64,000 nucleotides of DNA. Source: Bin75 sp965223955 (GTDB lineage: Bacteria > Nitrospirota > Nitrospiria > Nitrospirales > UBA8639). Within the stretch, counting starts at the first letter, position 1. The number at the start of each line of letters is the position of its first letter. Shown here piece by piece: positions 53,687 through 62,321 of the stretch. Below the pieces are notes generated by a model. The model made no database searches. It was not told the DNA's origin and saw only the letters and a program-made list of their open reading frames with translations. Position numbers and translations under genes: made by a program. The stretch is from positions 992,001-1,056,000 of the forward strand of contig OZ245029.1 of NCBI GenBank assembly GCA_965223955.1, written 5' to 3'.

Positions 53687-53935
53687 GTGGGTAGGGACTA
53701 TTTCAAATTGAAGCGACCGCGATACCCGATGCCGGATTTTGTCAAACAGGCTCTGGACGAAAAAGGCTTGATGGAAGCCTATCAAGAGCGTCCCGCCTAT
53801 CAGCAGAATGACTATGTCGGTTGGATAAACCGCGCCAAGCGCCAGGAAACAAAAGAAAAAAGGCTGCGCCAGATGCTTGAAGAGCTCGAAGTCGGCGGCG
53901 TCTACATGAAAATGAAACATCCGGCATCGGCGTAG
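53687..53935 (+). CDS. YdeI/OmdA-type small protein
   Basis: An 82-residue protein with the C-terminal helix motif DYVGWINRAKRQETKEKRLRQMLEELEVGG that is characteristic of the YdeI/OmpD-associated (OmdA) family, usually the end of a longer protein of about 190 residues. Here it begins at a GTG (53687) and may be a short family member or a truncated remnant. A purine-rich gagacggagagg precedes it. The function of the family is unclear. Confidence 0.6.
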   Translation: MGRDYFKLKRPRYPMPDFVKQALDEKGLMEAYQERPAYQQNDYVGWINRAKRQETKEKRLRQMLEELEVGGVYMKMKHPASA

Positions 53936-53962
53936 AAAAGTTAAAGCTTTTCAGTAACAAGA

Positions 53963-54610
53963 ATGACGGCCATGAAACAGTTACAAGAAGATTTATGGCA
54001 AAGCACGATCCATAGCATGGGCACGTTAAATACCCATGCGTATTTCCTCCGGCGACCGGCAGGAAACGTGCTTTTTTACAATACCGGTGACGATGATGAT
54101 CTCAAGCAAATAGCTGAGTTGGGAGGTATTCAGGCCCAGCTTCTAAGCCACCGTGATGAATCGGGCCCATCATTGAACCGTATCAGAGACCTGTTCGGTT
54201 CCAAGTTGTGCTGTAGTGCCCTGGAAGCCTCGATTATCGGCAAAGATGCACCGGTTGATGTAACCTTTCAGGTACGCGACCATCATCTGGGCGATATTGA
54301 CATCATCCATACTCCGGGTCATACCGAGGGCAGCATTTGTTTTTTCTACAAGTCGCCTTACGGGAAGTCCTACCTTTTTACCGGTGATACGATCTTCCAG
54401 TGGGATGCGAAGTGGGCGACGCTGGTATTCCCCCGGGCAGGTGGCAGCGAAGCGTCGCTTGCCGAAAGCCTGTTACGGTTGCGAGACCTCAATCCCGACA
54501 TTGTCATGAGCAGTGGTTTCGTCGGTGACGTGTCGATCGTGGAGGTCACCGGCGACGAATGGGCTCGAGCCATTGATGACAATGTCAGCCGATTGATGAA
54601 AGAGTCTTGA
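53963..54610 (+). CDS. Metallo-beta-lactamase-fold hydrolase
   Basis: A 215-residue MBL-fold protein. Metal-binding motifs: a SHRDESG version of the HxHxDH loop (reduced in His), HTPGHTEGSIC as the third-His motif, and FTGDT with the bridging Asp. The first motif departs from the consensus, so only one metal site may form. It resembles glyoxalase II/flavorubredoxin-type small MBL proteins, but the substrate is unknown. It starts after the YdeI-like gene by 27 bases. Confidence 0.78.
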   Translation: MTAMKQLQEDLWQSTIHSMGTLNTHAYFLRRPAGNVLFYNTGDDDDLKQIAELGGIQAQLLSHRDESGPSLNRIRDLFGSKLCCSALEASIIGKDAPVDVTFQVRDHHLGDIDIIHTPGHTEGSICFFYKSPYGKSYLFTGDTIFQWDAKWATLVFPRAGGSEASLAESLLRLRDLNPDIVMSSGFVGDVSIVEVTGDEWARAIDDNVSRLMKES

Positions 54611-54650
54611 GCGCCAAATTCAGCCACCGCTGAGCGTGCTAGAAGTATAG

Positions 54651-55061
54651 TTAGACGGCCTCGACGAGTGAGAGCCCCTCGGCCTCGGCGGCTCGAACGA
54701 GCGCGGCGTCGAGGCTGGCGAGTGCCGCATCCTGCCGTTTGGCCAATTCCAGATAAACGGCATCGTAGAAAGACAGATTGTGCGTTTGGGCGAGGGAAAA
54801 AGCCGCTGAGAGATTGAGTCCCGTATCGGTTTGTATGGGAAGCCACTTCAAGGCCTCCAAACATTCAGTCACACGGTCCGCGGAGATGTGGCCGCGGCGC
54901 TTGGCCACGATCAAACAGTTGCGAACTTCCAGGTGCCACAATTGTGGTACAAAAGCCCTGTCCTTTGTAAGACGGGTCTGCGCAACCTCGGCTCGCGGAT
55001 CCTTTTCATCTTCGAGGAGCCACGCCATGGTGATTGACGCGTCAAGAACCATGGCGCTCAA
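54651..55061 (-). CDS. vapC: VapC PIN-domain toxin, second locus
   Basis: A 136-residue PIN-domain RNase with all acidic residues: Asp in MVLDASITMAWLL, Glu in LWHLEVRNCL, Asp in SFYDAVYLELA and Asp in ALASLDAALV. ATG at 55061 overlaps the antitoxin stop at 55058. It is clearly related to the VapC at 11564, suggesting a shared origin. Confidence 0.9.
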   Translation of the reverse strand: MSAMVLDASITMAWLLEDEKDPRAEVAQTRLTKDRAFVPQLWHLEVRNCLIVAKRRGHISADRVTECLEALKWLPIQTDTGLNLSAAFSLAQTHNLSFYDAVYLELAKRQDAALASLDAALVRAAEAEGLSLVEAV

Positions 55062-55309
55062 TAGCGATGCCCCTCGTGACGGGCGGCGAGAAGCTCCTCG
55101 ATGGACATGTCAATGCCTTTCCACGTTGCGCGCCACGCCTTGAAACGCTCGATTGCCGCCTTGCGGGCGGCGCGGTCCTGCTTCTCAGCCGGAACCAAGT
55201 GGGCAACCTGTTTGCCGTGGCGGGTGATCGCGATCGTTTCACCGCGCTCAACAGCGCTCAGTAGTTGTGCAAGATGAGTTTTGGCTTGGGTTGCTTGAAC
55301 TTCTCGCAT
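55058..55309 (-). CDS. vapB: VapB/Phd-type antitoxin, second locus
   Basis: An 83-residue antitoxin beginning REVQATQAKTHLAQLLSAVERGETIAITRHGKQVAHLV-type sequence (Phd/YefM fold). ATG at 55307-55309 is preferred to a TTG four codons upstream. The C-terminal tail (MSIEELLAARHEGHRY) overlaps the toxin start and is the likely toxin-binding part. Confidence 0.88.
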   Translation of the reverse strand: MREVQATQAKTHLAQLLSAVERGETIAITRHGKQVAHLVPAEKQDRAARKAAIERFKAWRATWKGIDMSIEELLAARHEGHRY

Positions 55310-55466
55310 GCTTCTTTTCAAACCGGTTATTTTAACTGGTCAATTTTAACACGATCTTCCGGGACAGAGCAAATATATTTTTTATCGGTTCTCCCAACTG
55401 AAAAGCAGATCGTCAAGGAATTGAAGGGGGCTTTGGCAGAAGAAGAAGTCTGGCGGAAGACGCTAT

Positions 55467-55712
55467 TTATTTGGTTTTTTTGACGTAGGCCTTATACACC
55501 GTTTTGGGGTCTGTTGCTTCTTCTTCGAGGCCGACCCATTCGTGGCCGGTGGTTTGGCACCAGGCGGGCATGTCCTTTTTGATCCCTTCGTCGTCGGAGA
55601 GGACTTCGAGGACTTGGCCCATGATAAGTTCTTTGATTTTCTTGGAAGTGAGAATAATGGGCATGGGGCAGAAGTACCCCAGCGTATCGAGCGTGATATC
55701 GGATTGGATCAT
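55467..55712 (-). CDS. tusA: TusA/SirA-family sulfur carrier
   Basis: An 81-residue TusA-like protein with the family core DTLGYFCPMPIILTSKKIKEL: the Cys of the CPMP motif is the persulfide-carrying residue. A second Cys lies in PAWCQTTGH. It follows the DsrE-like gene (ending in 55767) on the same strand, with a palindromic repeat (55732-55754) between. ATG at 55712 is chosen from three possible starts. Confidence 0.88.
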   Translation of the reverse strand: MIQSDITLDTLGYFCPMPIILTSKKIKELIMGQVLEVLSDDEGIKKDMPAWCQTTGHEWVGLEEEATDPKTVYKAYVKKTK

Positions 55713-55731
55713 TTGAATTCCCCTCACCCTT

Positions 55732-55754
55732 CCCTCTCCCGCAAGGGGAGAGGG
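55732..55754. repeat. 'ccctctccc...gggagaggg' palindrome, second copy
   Basis: 9-bp arms (55732-55740 and 55746-55754) with the loop gcaag, lying between dsrE and tusA. It matches the hairpin at 10651-10674 after sulP. Probably a dispersed palindrome that may also act as an mRNA stem. Confidence 0.55.
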
Positions 55755-55766
55755 TAAGACTTTTGC

Positions 55767-56297
55767 TTAAATAAACAAATTCACGGAGCCGTCTTTGGCT
55801 TCCGCGAGGTAGGTTGAGACCCCGGCGAGTTGGTCCACGCCGTCGATCAGGGTTTCCTTTGAAATGCCCAGTAAGCCCAACGTGGTGGTACAGGCGATCA
55901 TTGTGACGCCGAGATCCTGTGCGGTTTCTATCAGTTCAGGCACGCCGGGCATGTGATTGTCCCGCATGACCTTTTTCATCATCGTGGTTCCCAGTCCGCC
56001 ATAGTTGAACTTTGAAAGAGGCAGGCTCCCGGCTCCTCCCTTGTTGATCCAGCCAAAGGCCTTACGCAGCAGGTCTTTGGCGGCACTGGTCGACCCGGGT
56101 TTGCGAATGACGTTCAGCCCCCAGAAGGTGAAGAACATGGTCACCTGCATGCCCATGGCTGCGGCGCCGGTGGCAATGATAAAGGCGGCCATGGCTTTAT
56201 CCATATCTCCGCTCAGGAGCACAATGGTCACCCGTGCCGGTTTGGATTCTTGAAGTTCGGCAAGGGTCGCGGTTGGTTCGACTTGGGTCATCGTCAT
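55767..56297 (-). CDS. DsrE/DsrF-like sulfur-relay protein
   Basis: A 176-residue DsrE2/DsrEFH-fold protein (phrases VTIVLLSGDMDKAMAAFIIATGAAAMGMQVTMFF, ACTTTLGLLGISKETL). The Cys in MIACTTTLG is in the position of the active Cys of such proteins. Gene order with TusA is conserved in many chemolithotrophs for sulfur transfer. A minus-strand promoter (56376-56402) precedes it. Confidence 0.85.
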   Translation of the reverse strand: MTMTQVEPTATLAELQESKPARVTIVLLSGDMDKAMAAFIIATGAAAMGMQVTMFFTFWGLNVIRKPGSTSAAKDLLRKAFGWINKGGAGSLPLSKFNYGGLGTTMMKKVMRDNHMPGVPELIETAQDLGVTMIACTTTLGLLGISKETLIDGVDQLAGVSTYLAEAKDGSVNLFI

Positions 56298-56375
56298 GAG
56301 ATCACCTGTTCGGAACTGCTAGAGGGTTAGGGGCCTGATACTCGTGAACGTGAAAAGCTATCAGTAGATTTGACC

Positions 56376-56402
56376 ATAATATCACCTTTTTGAGGTTGTC
56401 AA
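56376..56402 (-). promoter_or_regulatory. Sigma-70-type promoter of the dsrE-tusA unit
   Basis: On the minus strand a perfect -35 TTGACA (56397-56402) and a -10 TATTAT (56376-56381) with a 15-base spacer. The start of dsrE is about 80 bases downstream. Confidence 0.45.
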
Positions 56403-56429
56403 CAAAGCACGATTTCAGTAAACAGGGAT

Positions 56430-57341
56430 ATGGCCGGCATTGTCGAGAGCATTCCCAATTTTAGTGAAGGCCGCGATCCGGGTGTCATCGAGACACTCAA
56501 AAACGCCCTGGCCTCGACTCAAGGCGTTGCCTTGCTTGACCAGCACCGGGACGTGGACCACCACCGATGCGTCCTGACCGTTGCCGGGTCTGTCGAGTCG
56601 ATTGAGGAAGCCGTTTTTTCGGTGGTTGCCAGGGCTTCGGAATTGATCGACCTTACGCATCACGCAGGCCAGCACCCTCGTCTCGGGGCATGTGATGTCT
56701 TGCCGTTTGTTCCGTTGTCAGGCTCGACGATGGAGCAATGCGTCCAACTCGCTCAGCAGGTCGGCGCGCGAATCGGGCAGGAATTGCGGATGCCGGTTTT
56801 TCTGTATGAGGAAGCCTGCGCACGACCCTTTCGAAAGCGACTGGAACAGATCAGGAAAGGCGGGCTTGAGGGCCTGAGGAAGCGCATGGCAACCGACCGT
56901 GCGTGGGCTCCGGATTTCGGTCCGGCCGAGCCGCACCCCACGGCCGGCGTGATCGTCGTCGGGGCCCGTTATCCGCTCATTGCCTTCAACGTGCTGTTGC
57001 AGAGTCACGATGTATCCCTGGCACGGGATATCGCCCGGACCATTCGTACGTCTAATGGCGGGCTGCCGGCGGTCAAGGCCATCGGGCTGGAACTGAAAAG
57101 CCAAGAATGCGTGCAGGTGTCGATGAATCTCACCAACTATCACCAAACGCCCATTCACGTGGCCTTCGAAGCCGTGAAACGAGCCGCGGCCCTCAAAGGT
57201 GTCGCCGTGGTGAAAAGCGAATTCGTGGGGTTGCTCCCTCAGGAAGCCTTTGCGCAGACCGAGGGGCATGATCTTCAGGTTGATTCCTTGACACCAGCTC
57301 AAATTTTGGAGCATCGACTCAGACAATGCAGGTTGGGGTAA
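56430..57341 (+). CDS. ftcD: Glutamate formimidoyltransferase (FT domain only)
   Basis: A 303-residue protein equal to the formiminotransferase domain of FtcD: ESIPNFSEGRDPGVIE at the N-terminus, DQHRDVDHHRCVLTVAG (catalytic His region) and FVPLSGSTMEQC. It transfers a formimino group from formiminoglutamate (or formyl) to tetrahydrofolate in histidine breakdown or one-carbon metabolism. The cyclodeaminase domain is absent. No other hut gene is near. The full family length of the N-terminal half is present. Confidence 0.92.
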   Translation: MAGIVESIPNFSEGRDPGVIETLKNALASTQGVALLDQHRDVDHHRCVLTVAGSVESIEEAVFSVVARASELIDLTHHAGQHPRLGACDVLPFVPLSGSTMEQCVQLAQQVGARIGQELRMPVFLYEEACARPFRKRLEQIRKGGLEGLRKRMATDRAWAPDFGPAEPHPTAGVIVVGARYPLIAFNVLLQSHDVSLARDIARTIRTSNGGLPAVKAIGLELKSQECVQVSMNLTNYHQTPIHVAFEAVKRAAALKGVAVVKSEFVGLLPQEAFAQTEGHDLQVDSLTPAQILEHRLRQCRLG

Positions 57342-57433
57342 GGCAGGGCAGGGCAGGATTGAAGAGGCTCAGGTCCTCAAGGCCTTCCCGCTGTTTATTC
57401 TTTTCATTGCACAAAGGTAAGTAAAGGTCACAG

Positions 57434-58243
57434 ATGATGAAACAGTTCGCGCAACGACTGGTCGGTGCTCCCGCGTTTGAATATGTGATTGTCGCGCTCA
57501 TTCTCGGGAATGGAGCATTGTTGGGTATGGAGACGTCTCCTGCCTTGGTTCGTCGATTTGGAGAATGGATGCATCTGGGGAATCAAGTCGTGTTGGCCGT
57601 GTTCATTCTCGAAGCCCTACTGAAGATGATGGCCGTGGCCCCGCAGATCAACCGGTATTTTCGGGATGGATGGAACGTCTTCGATTTTTCGGTGATTGTG
57701 TTCTCGTTGCTTCCGGCGACCGGAGAGTATGCCATGATCGCCAGGCTGGCCCGGTTATTACGAGTCCTGCGGTTGATTTCCACCATTCAGGAATTGCGCC
57801 TGATCGTCTCGACGCTCGTACGCTCGATCCCGAGTATGGGACACGTCATGCTCCTGATGAGCATCATCTTTTATATTTATGCGATCACGGGCTACCAACT
57901 GTTTCACGAACACGACCCCATCCATTGGCGAAACTTGGGCATTTCCCTTTTGTCGTTGTTTCGGGTCGTGACGTTGGAAGATTGGACGGACATTATGTAT
58001 ATCGCCATGGAACTGCACCCGATGGCCTGGCTGTATTTCGTCAGTTTCGTGGTGCTCGGCACGTTCGTGGTCATCAATCTCTTTATCGCGGTGGTGCTCA
58101 ACAATCTGGAAGAAGCCAAGGCCGAGCGCCTTCGAGAACTGGAACAGCCCGTATCGCGGGAAGAAATCTTACGCGACCTTCGCTCAACCCAGAAGGCCTT
58201 GCGCCGTTTGGAGGAACGATTGGACCGCCAGGGTGAGTCCTGA
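57434..58243 (+). CDS. NaChBac-family voltage-gated sodium channel homologue
   Basis: A 269-residue one-domain six-helix channel. S4 has arginines every third residue in RLARLLRVLRLI, and the pore helix and filter read VVTLEDWTDIM with T180-L-E182-D183-W184-T185-D186. NaChBac-type filters are TLESW-type; an Asp at each of the positions around the Trp is unusual and recalls engineered CavAb. The C-terminal stretch (EREILRDLRSTQKALRRLEERLDR-like) is the coiled coil that tetramerises these channels. It could pass Na+ or Ca2+. It follows ftcD but shares no obvious function. Confidence 0.85.
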   Translation: MMKQFAQRLVGAPAFEYVIVALILGNGALLGMETSPALVRRFGEWMHLGNQVVLAVFILEALLKMMAVAPQINRYFRDGWNVFDFSVIVFSLLPATGEYAMIARLARLLRVLRLISTIQELRLIVSTLVRSIPSMGHVMLLMSIIFYIYAITGYQLFHEHDPIHWRNLGISLLSLFRVVTLEDWTDIMYIAMELHPMAWLYFVSFVVLGTFVVINLFIAVVLNNLEEAKAERLRELEQPVSREEILRDLRSTQKALRRLEERLDRQGES

Positions 58244-58307
58244 CGCCCGTCGAGCAAGCGGCGCCTATCGTCATTGGTATGAAAATAGCTAACGACACAC
58301 AGAAGCT

Positions 58308-58411
58308 GTCATTCCGAGCGAAGAGAGGAATCTCTCGCTCAACTACCGAGCGCCTGGAAAAGCAGATAGTTCCTTCGCTACGCTCAGGACAAGCGCTTCG
58401 CTCAGGATGAC
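58308..58411. repeat. Dispersed MITE-like element, copy 2 (inverted relative of 8681-8790)
   Basis: Ends gtcattccgagcgaagagag and, reversed, gtcatcctgagcgaagcgc; the internal core (cgcctggaaaagcagat) is the reverse complement of the first copy's core. Lies between the channel gene and the egtE-like gene. No gene in 58244-58474. Confidence 0.7.
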
Positions 58412-58474
58412 AACCTGGGCCATTTTCATCACTTGGTGTGCAGGCCGCAAGCCTGCATGAGGGATTCCTTACCG

Positions 58475-59563
58475 TCATGACTCGAGCAGTTGCGCAATCT
58501 CCGAAACGCCTTTCTGAAAATCCCGTTGATTCATGGTCGAAGACCATGACAGCCGAATCGCAGGTGCGTCACCTTCCGGATAGTCCACAAAGGGTTTCAC
58601 GATAATCCCCGATTCGGATGCAAGCCGTTTGGCAAATTGTCCATGATCCAGGTCATCCGTTCCTTTGAACGTGAGGATGCCGGGAGCATGGGGTCCCTGC
58701 CATTCCATGAAACGACAATTCGGATGCCTGCCCAGCAGTTCCTTGGCCGTTTCTCGAAAGGCCCGCTGCGGTTCTGCGCTGATTCCCCGTTGATGTCGTT
58801 GTTCGCAGGCCTTGGCGAGACCTGCAATGAGTCCGACGTTATGCGTTCCGATTTCAAATCGGGCCGCCGGCGAACGACCTTGGTTTTCTCCTTGGATCCC
58901 GCGGTAGCGGGGATGCGTAAAAAAACTCTCACGCACCACCATCGCCCCCGTGCCGAGAGGGCCTTCACACCACTTGTGTCCGGTAAAAAAGTAGCCGTCG
59001 AAATCGAGCGCATTCAGATCAACGGGGATATGCCCGACGGCTTGCGCGCCGTCGATGATGACCAGACACTGCCGTGCTCTGGCCAATGAAACCACTTCAT
59101 GGACAGGGAAGACGCGACCGTCAACGTGCGACACGTGGCTCATCACGATGGCTTTGACGCCGGGCCCGTTGAATTGTTCTTGCAGCGCATTCAGGAATTT
59201 TTCAGGGGATGCAGGTCTGACGGCATGAATGTGGACTCCATCGTGTTCGAGCGCATGAAGCTGTCTCGTGATGGAAGGGTTTTCGTGCGTGGTGGTGAGA
59301 ATGGTATCGCCCGGTTCCCATTTCAAAGAAGAGAGCGCGAGATAGTGTGCGGTGGACGCATTCGTGGTGAATGCGATGCTTGAGGGATCACTCACGTGCA
59401 ACAGGGCACCGACTTTTTGCCGGCAATCACGAACCTTGCGGAGGTACCACTCGATGCCGGCTTCCGAATACAGATAGCCTTTGAACTCGGCCAGCGTCCG
59501 TTCAACTTCCTCTTCAGCCTCTGCAAGCGTCGGACACAGGGCTGCGTAATTCAGGTAGATCAT
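58475..59563 (-). CDS. egtE: Class V aminotransferase, EgtE-like C-S lyase
   Basis: A 362-residue PLP enzyme of the NifS/IscS/EgtE superfamily. The Schiff-base Lys is in DGYFFTGHKWCEGPLG, with DGAQAVGHIPVDL at the cofactor's pyridine nitrogen and TNASTAHYLALSS binding phosphate. ATG at 59561-59563 is chosen; the frame begins at a TTG four codons before. In ergothioneine synthesis EgtE cleaves the hercynylcysteine sulfoxide. The gene follows egtD in the same direction, which supports that role, but a cysteine desulfurase is possible. Confidence 0.78.
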   Translation of the reverse strand: MIYLNYAALCPTLAEAEEEVERTLAEFKGYLYSEAGIEWYLRKVRDCRQKVGALLHVSDPSSIAFTTNASTAHYLALSSLKWEPGDTILTTTHENPSITRQLHALEHDGVHIHAVRPASPEKFLNALQEQFNGPGVKAIVMSHVSHVDGRVFPVHEVVSLARARQCLVIIDGAQAVGHIPVDLNALDFDGYFFTGHKWCEGPLGTGAMVVRESFFTHPRYRGIQGENQGRSPAARFEIGTHNVGLIAGLAKACEQRHQRGISAEPQRAFRETAKELLGRHPNCRFMEWQGPHAPGILTFKGTDDLDHGQFAKRLASESGIIVKPFVDYPEGDAPAIRLSWSSTMNQRDFQKGVSEIAQLLES

Positions 59564-59670
59564 GCTCGGGCCCAAATGAATGATTGAGGTGGGAAAGATC
59601 CCTTAGCGACTATAGCAAAGCGGAGGACAAAAAGGGGAAAGGAGAACAGGGAAGAGTTGCCAGGAATAAC

Positions 59671-60654
59671 TCAGCCTGAAGGCTTTTGGGCTAAGGCGAG
59701 ACCGTGAAGGTGGGCCGGATCGGTATGCCAGGCAACGGGGCTGAACCTCGCACGGGTCAACAGGGCCTCCACGTGGTGACGCGTATATTTCGTGCTGATT
59801 TCCGTGAGAATTTCTTCCCCTTCTTTGAGGCGAAGGTTCAATTCCAATTCGGGAATAGGAATCACTTGCTCTCGAATCGATCGAAGGTGCATTTCAATTC
59901 GATGTTCGGATCGATTGAATCGTGCCACGTGGTCAAAGGCGTCAGGATCGAATTCTGCTCCAATCACGGACTGTAACGCTTGGAGCATATTCTTGTTGAA
60001 GGCGGCGGAGAGCCCGGCTGAATCATTATACGCCGCTTCCAGGCGATCCACGTCGGTGATAAGTTGAACTCCAAGGAGAAAGAAATCGCCTTGATCCATT
60101 TCATGAAAGACCGACGACAGAAATGCCGGAACGGCTTCAGGTCCCAAGTTACCGATGGTCCCGCCCAAAAACATGACCAGGCGTCTCCCGCCCTGCGGAA
60201 TGTGTTCCAGATGGGCCAGGAAATCTCCCACGACGCCATGAACCTGTAATCCCTCGTATTCCTCGACAAGCTCTTGCGCGACCCGTCGCACAATGCCTTC
60301 GCTGACGTCAAACGGGACGTAGAAGCGGAGTCGTTTCGCCCGCGCCATGGCGTCCAACACGACCCGGGTTTTAGTCGCGGCTCCGGAGCCTAATTCCACT
60401 AATTCTTCAGCGCTTGTTTGGGTCACGACGTCATCGGCCACGGTTTTCAGTAATTCGTGTTCCGTGCGCGTCTGGTAGTATTCCGGCAATTCGCAGATCT
60501 GTTCAAAAAGTTCGGATCCTCGTTCATCATAAAAATACTTGGCAGGAAGCGTCCGTGGAGTCGAAAGCAGTCCCGCTCGAATTTCTTCCTTGACGGCACC
60601 GGGATCCTGGTTGTTCAGGTGCACGTCGATAATAATATTGGATTGCTCAAGCAT
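59671..60654 (-). CDS. egtD: EgtD, histidine N-alpha-methyltransferase (ergothioneine synthesis)
   Basis: A 327-residue SAM-dependent enzyme that makes hercynine (trimethylhistidine). The family phrases PAKYFYDERGSELFEQICELPEYYQTRTE (split around the substrate site), EELVELGSGAATKTR (SAM loop) and LVMFLGGTIGNLGPEA are all visible. It is preceded by an ABC transporter and followed by the egtE-like gene on one strand; egtB lies on the other strand at the window end. No strong ribosome site is seen. Confidence 0.93.
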   Translation of the reverse strand: MLEQSNIIIDVHLNNQDPGAVKEEIRAGLLSTPRTLPAKYFYDERGSELFEQICELPEYYQTRTEHELLKTVADDVVTQTSAEELVELGSGAATKTRVVLDAMARAKRLRFYVPFDVSEGIVRRVAQELVEEYEGLQVHGVVGDFLAHLEHIPQGGRRLVMFLGGTIGNLGPEAVPAFLSSVFHEMDQGDFFLLGVQLITDVDRLEAAYNDSAGLSAAFNKNMLQALQSVIGAEFDPDAFDHVARFNRSEHRIEMHLRSIREQVIPIPELELNLRLKEGEEILTEISTKYTRHHVEALLTRARFSPVAWHTDPAHLHGLALAQKPSG

Positions 60655-60758
60655 GGAATCGAATCTTTGCCGCTATGATAAGGTGATGGTTTATGGAATT
60701 GAGAGGTGTGAAATCGGAGAATGTGCACTCTAACGGGTTGCCTCCATTTGTGCAAGAT

Positions 60759-62321
60759 TCAGAGTGATACGCCACGCGGTCTGACCCACGTTTCCACTTT
60801 GCCGAGAAACCCGTCGATCACCAACGCCAGGGCTGCTGAAGGCAACGCCCCGGACAGGATCACGGTGGTGTTGGCCATTTGCAATCCCGCGACAATCGGT
60901 ACGCCCAAGCCTCCCGCTCCAATAAACGCGGCGAGCGTGGTTGTACCCACGGTGATGACGCCGGCCGTTCGTACGCCTGCCATGATGACGGGCGCCGCCA
61001 ACGGCAGTCGTACCCAATAGAGTATTTGCCATTCCGTCATGCCGAGCGCGCGAGCCGCTTCCACGGCCTGGGGCGCCGCGTCGCGGAGACCTGAATAGGT
61101 ATTTCTCACGATCGGAAACAGGGAATAAATCCATAAGGCGATCACGGCCGGCAGCATACCGATACCGAACACCGGGATCATAAAGGCCAGTAACGCGATG
61201 GAAGGAATCGTTTGCGTGAGTCCAATGCCTCGAATGACGGGTTCGGCAACCCTTTGGTGACGTTCGAGAAGTAATCCCAAGGGGACAGCCATCAGGATCC
61301 CCAACCCTAAAGCCAGACCGGCCAGGGTCAGATGTTCGACCGTTCGACGCATCAGAGTCGCTCGCTTCGACCAGGCGTAGGCAAAGAGCCCTTCTTGATG
61401 AGGAACCGGTTCGGGGTCGGCATCATCGGTGACAAAAAGGTGGAGGTCTGACAAGGCATCGCGTGCCACCACCTCCGGAGGCTCCCCGCCTTCTTGCAGA
61501 CGATAATTCAATTGCCGCATGGTCTCGGCGTCGAACGCGTTGGCCAGCAATCCCAGGATCGCTCCCAACTCGGGGTGTTGCGCAAGCGTGGAGCCTCGAA
61601 TCAGTCCGGACGCTTCATAGGGTGGGAAAAATTGTCGATCATCTTCCAGCACCACGAAGTCATACACGGCGAGCCGTCCATCGGTGGTATACACGTCGAG
61701 CACGTCGATCTCACCGGAAGCGGCCGCCTGGTATTTCAGGGACTGTTGCATGGCCTGCACGCGCTGAAAGGTGAGGCCATACTGTGTTTCAAGACCGGGT
61801 AAGCCATCGGGCCGGTTGATGAATTCATACCCGAACCCCGCCGTCAGGGAAGGCGCAATCCTGGCGAGATCCGAAATGGTTCGTAGGGGAGTGCCGGCCG
61901 TTCGAGAGCGAGGGACCGCGAGCGCATAGGCATTCTCAAACCCCAATGGATTCAGCCACCACAAATCCCAACGCTTCAAGAATTCGGAACGGACGACGTT
62001 GAGTGCCGTTCGTGAATCTCCGGTCGGCGGTTGCTGAAGAATGCTGACGAGCCCGGTGCCCGTGTATTCGGGGTAGAGGTCTATGGCTCCGGTGCGAAGC
62101 GCTTCAAAACAGACCTGCGTACCCGCCAACCCCAATCGCCGTTCCACGGAAAGCTCCGTGCGGGCTTCAATGAGTTGAGCGAAGATTTCAGCCAGGAGCT
62201 TGTTCTCCATAAAATTCTTTGAGCCGACGACGATGCGGTCTTCCTGGGAAAAGGCCGGTAAGGGAAACAGCACGAAGAAGACCAGCGCCGCAAAACACAT
62301 CGAATGAAGAGGCCTGGTCAT
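60759..62321 (-). CDS. ABC transporter: fused substrate-binding and permease protein (OpuBC/EgtU-like)
   Basis: A 520-residue protein with a signal peptide (1-25), an OsmF/OpuBC-type substrate-binding domain (about 26-300, phrases VVGSKNFMENKLLAEIFAQLIEA and AIDLYPEYTGTGL), and a permease domain (about 325-515, EAA-loop region EAARALGMTEWQILYWVRLPLA). The order is binding domain first, permease second, opposite to the reported EgtU. Overlaps its ATPase gene by ATGA. Neighbours egtD and egtE suggest ergothioneine, hercynine or another betaine as substrate. Confidence 0.88.
   Translation of the reverse strand: MTRPLHSMCFAALVFFVLFPLPAFSQEDRIVVGSKNFMENKLLAEIFAQLIEARTELSVERRLGLAGTQVCFEALRTGAIDLYPEYTGTGLVSILQQPPTGDSRTALNVVRSEFLKRWDLWWLNPLGFENAYALAVPRSRTAGTPLRTISDLARIAPSLTAGFGYEFINRPDGLPGLETQYGLTFQRVQAMQQSLKYQAAASGEIDVLDVYTTDGRLAVYDFVVLEDDRQFFPPYEASGLIRGSTLAQHPELGAILGLLANAFDAETMRQLNYRLQEGGEPPEVVARDALSDLHLFVTDDADPEPVPHQEGLFAYAWSKRATLMRRTVEHLTLAGLALGLGILMAVPLGLLLERHQRVAEPVIRGIGLTQTIPSIALLAFMIPVFGIGMLPAVIALWIYSLFPIVRNTYSGLRDAAPQAVEAARALGMTEWQILYWVRLPLAAPVIMAGVRTAGVITVGTTTLAAFIGAGGLGVPIVAGLQMANTTVILSGALPSAALALVIDGFLGKVETWVRPRGVSL

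Noticed and set aside
55381..55480. Plus-strand frame with protein-like stretch (TEKQIVKELKGALAEEEVW)
   Set aside because: Too short, no start with a ribosome site, no family recognised; possibly a decayed fragment but cannot be supported.
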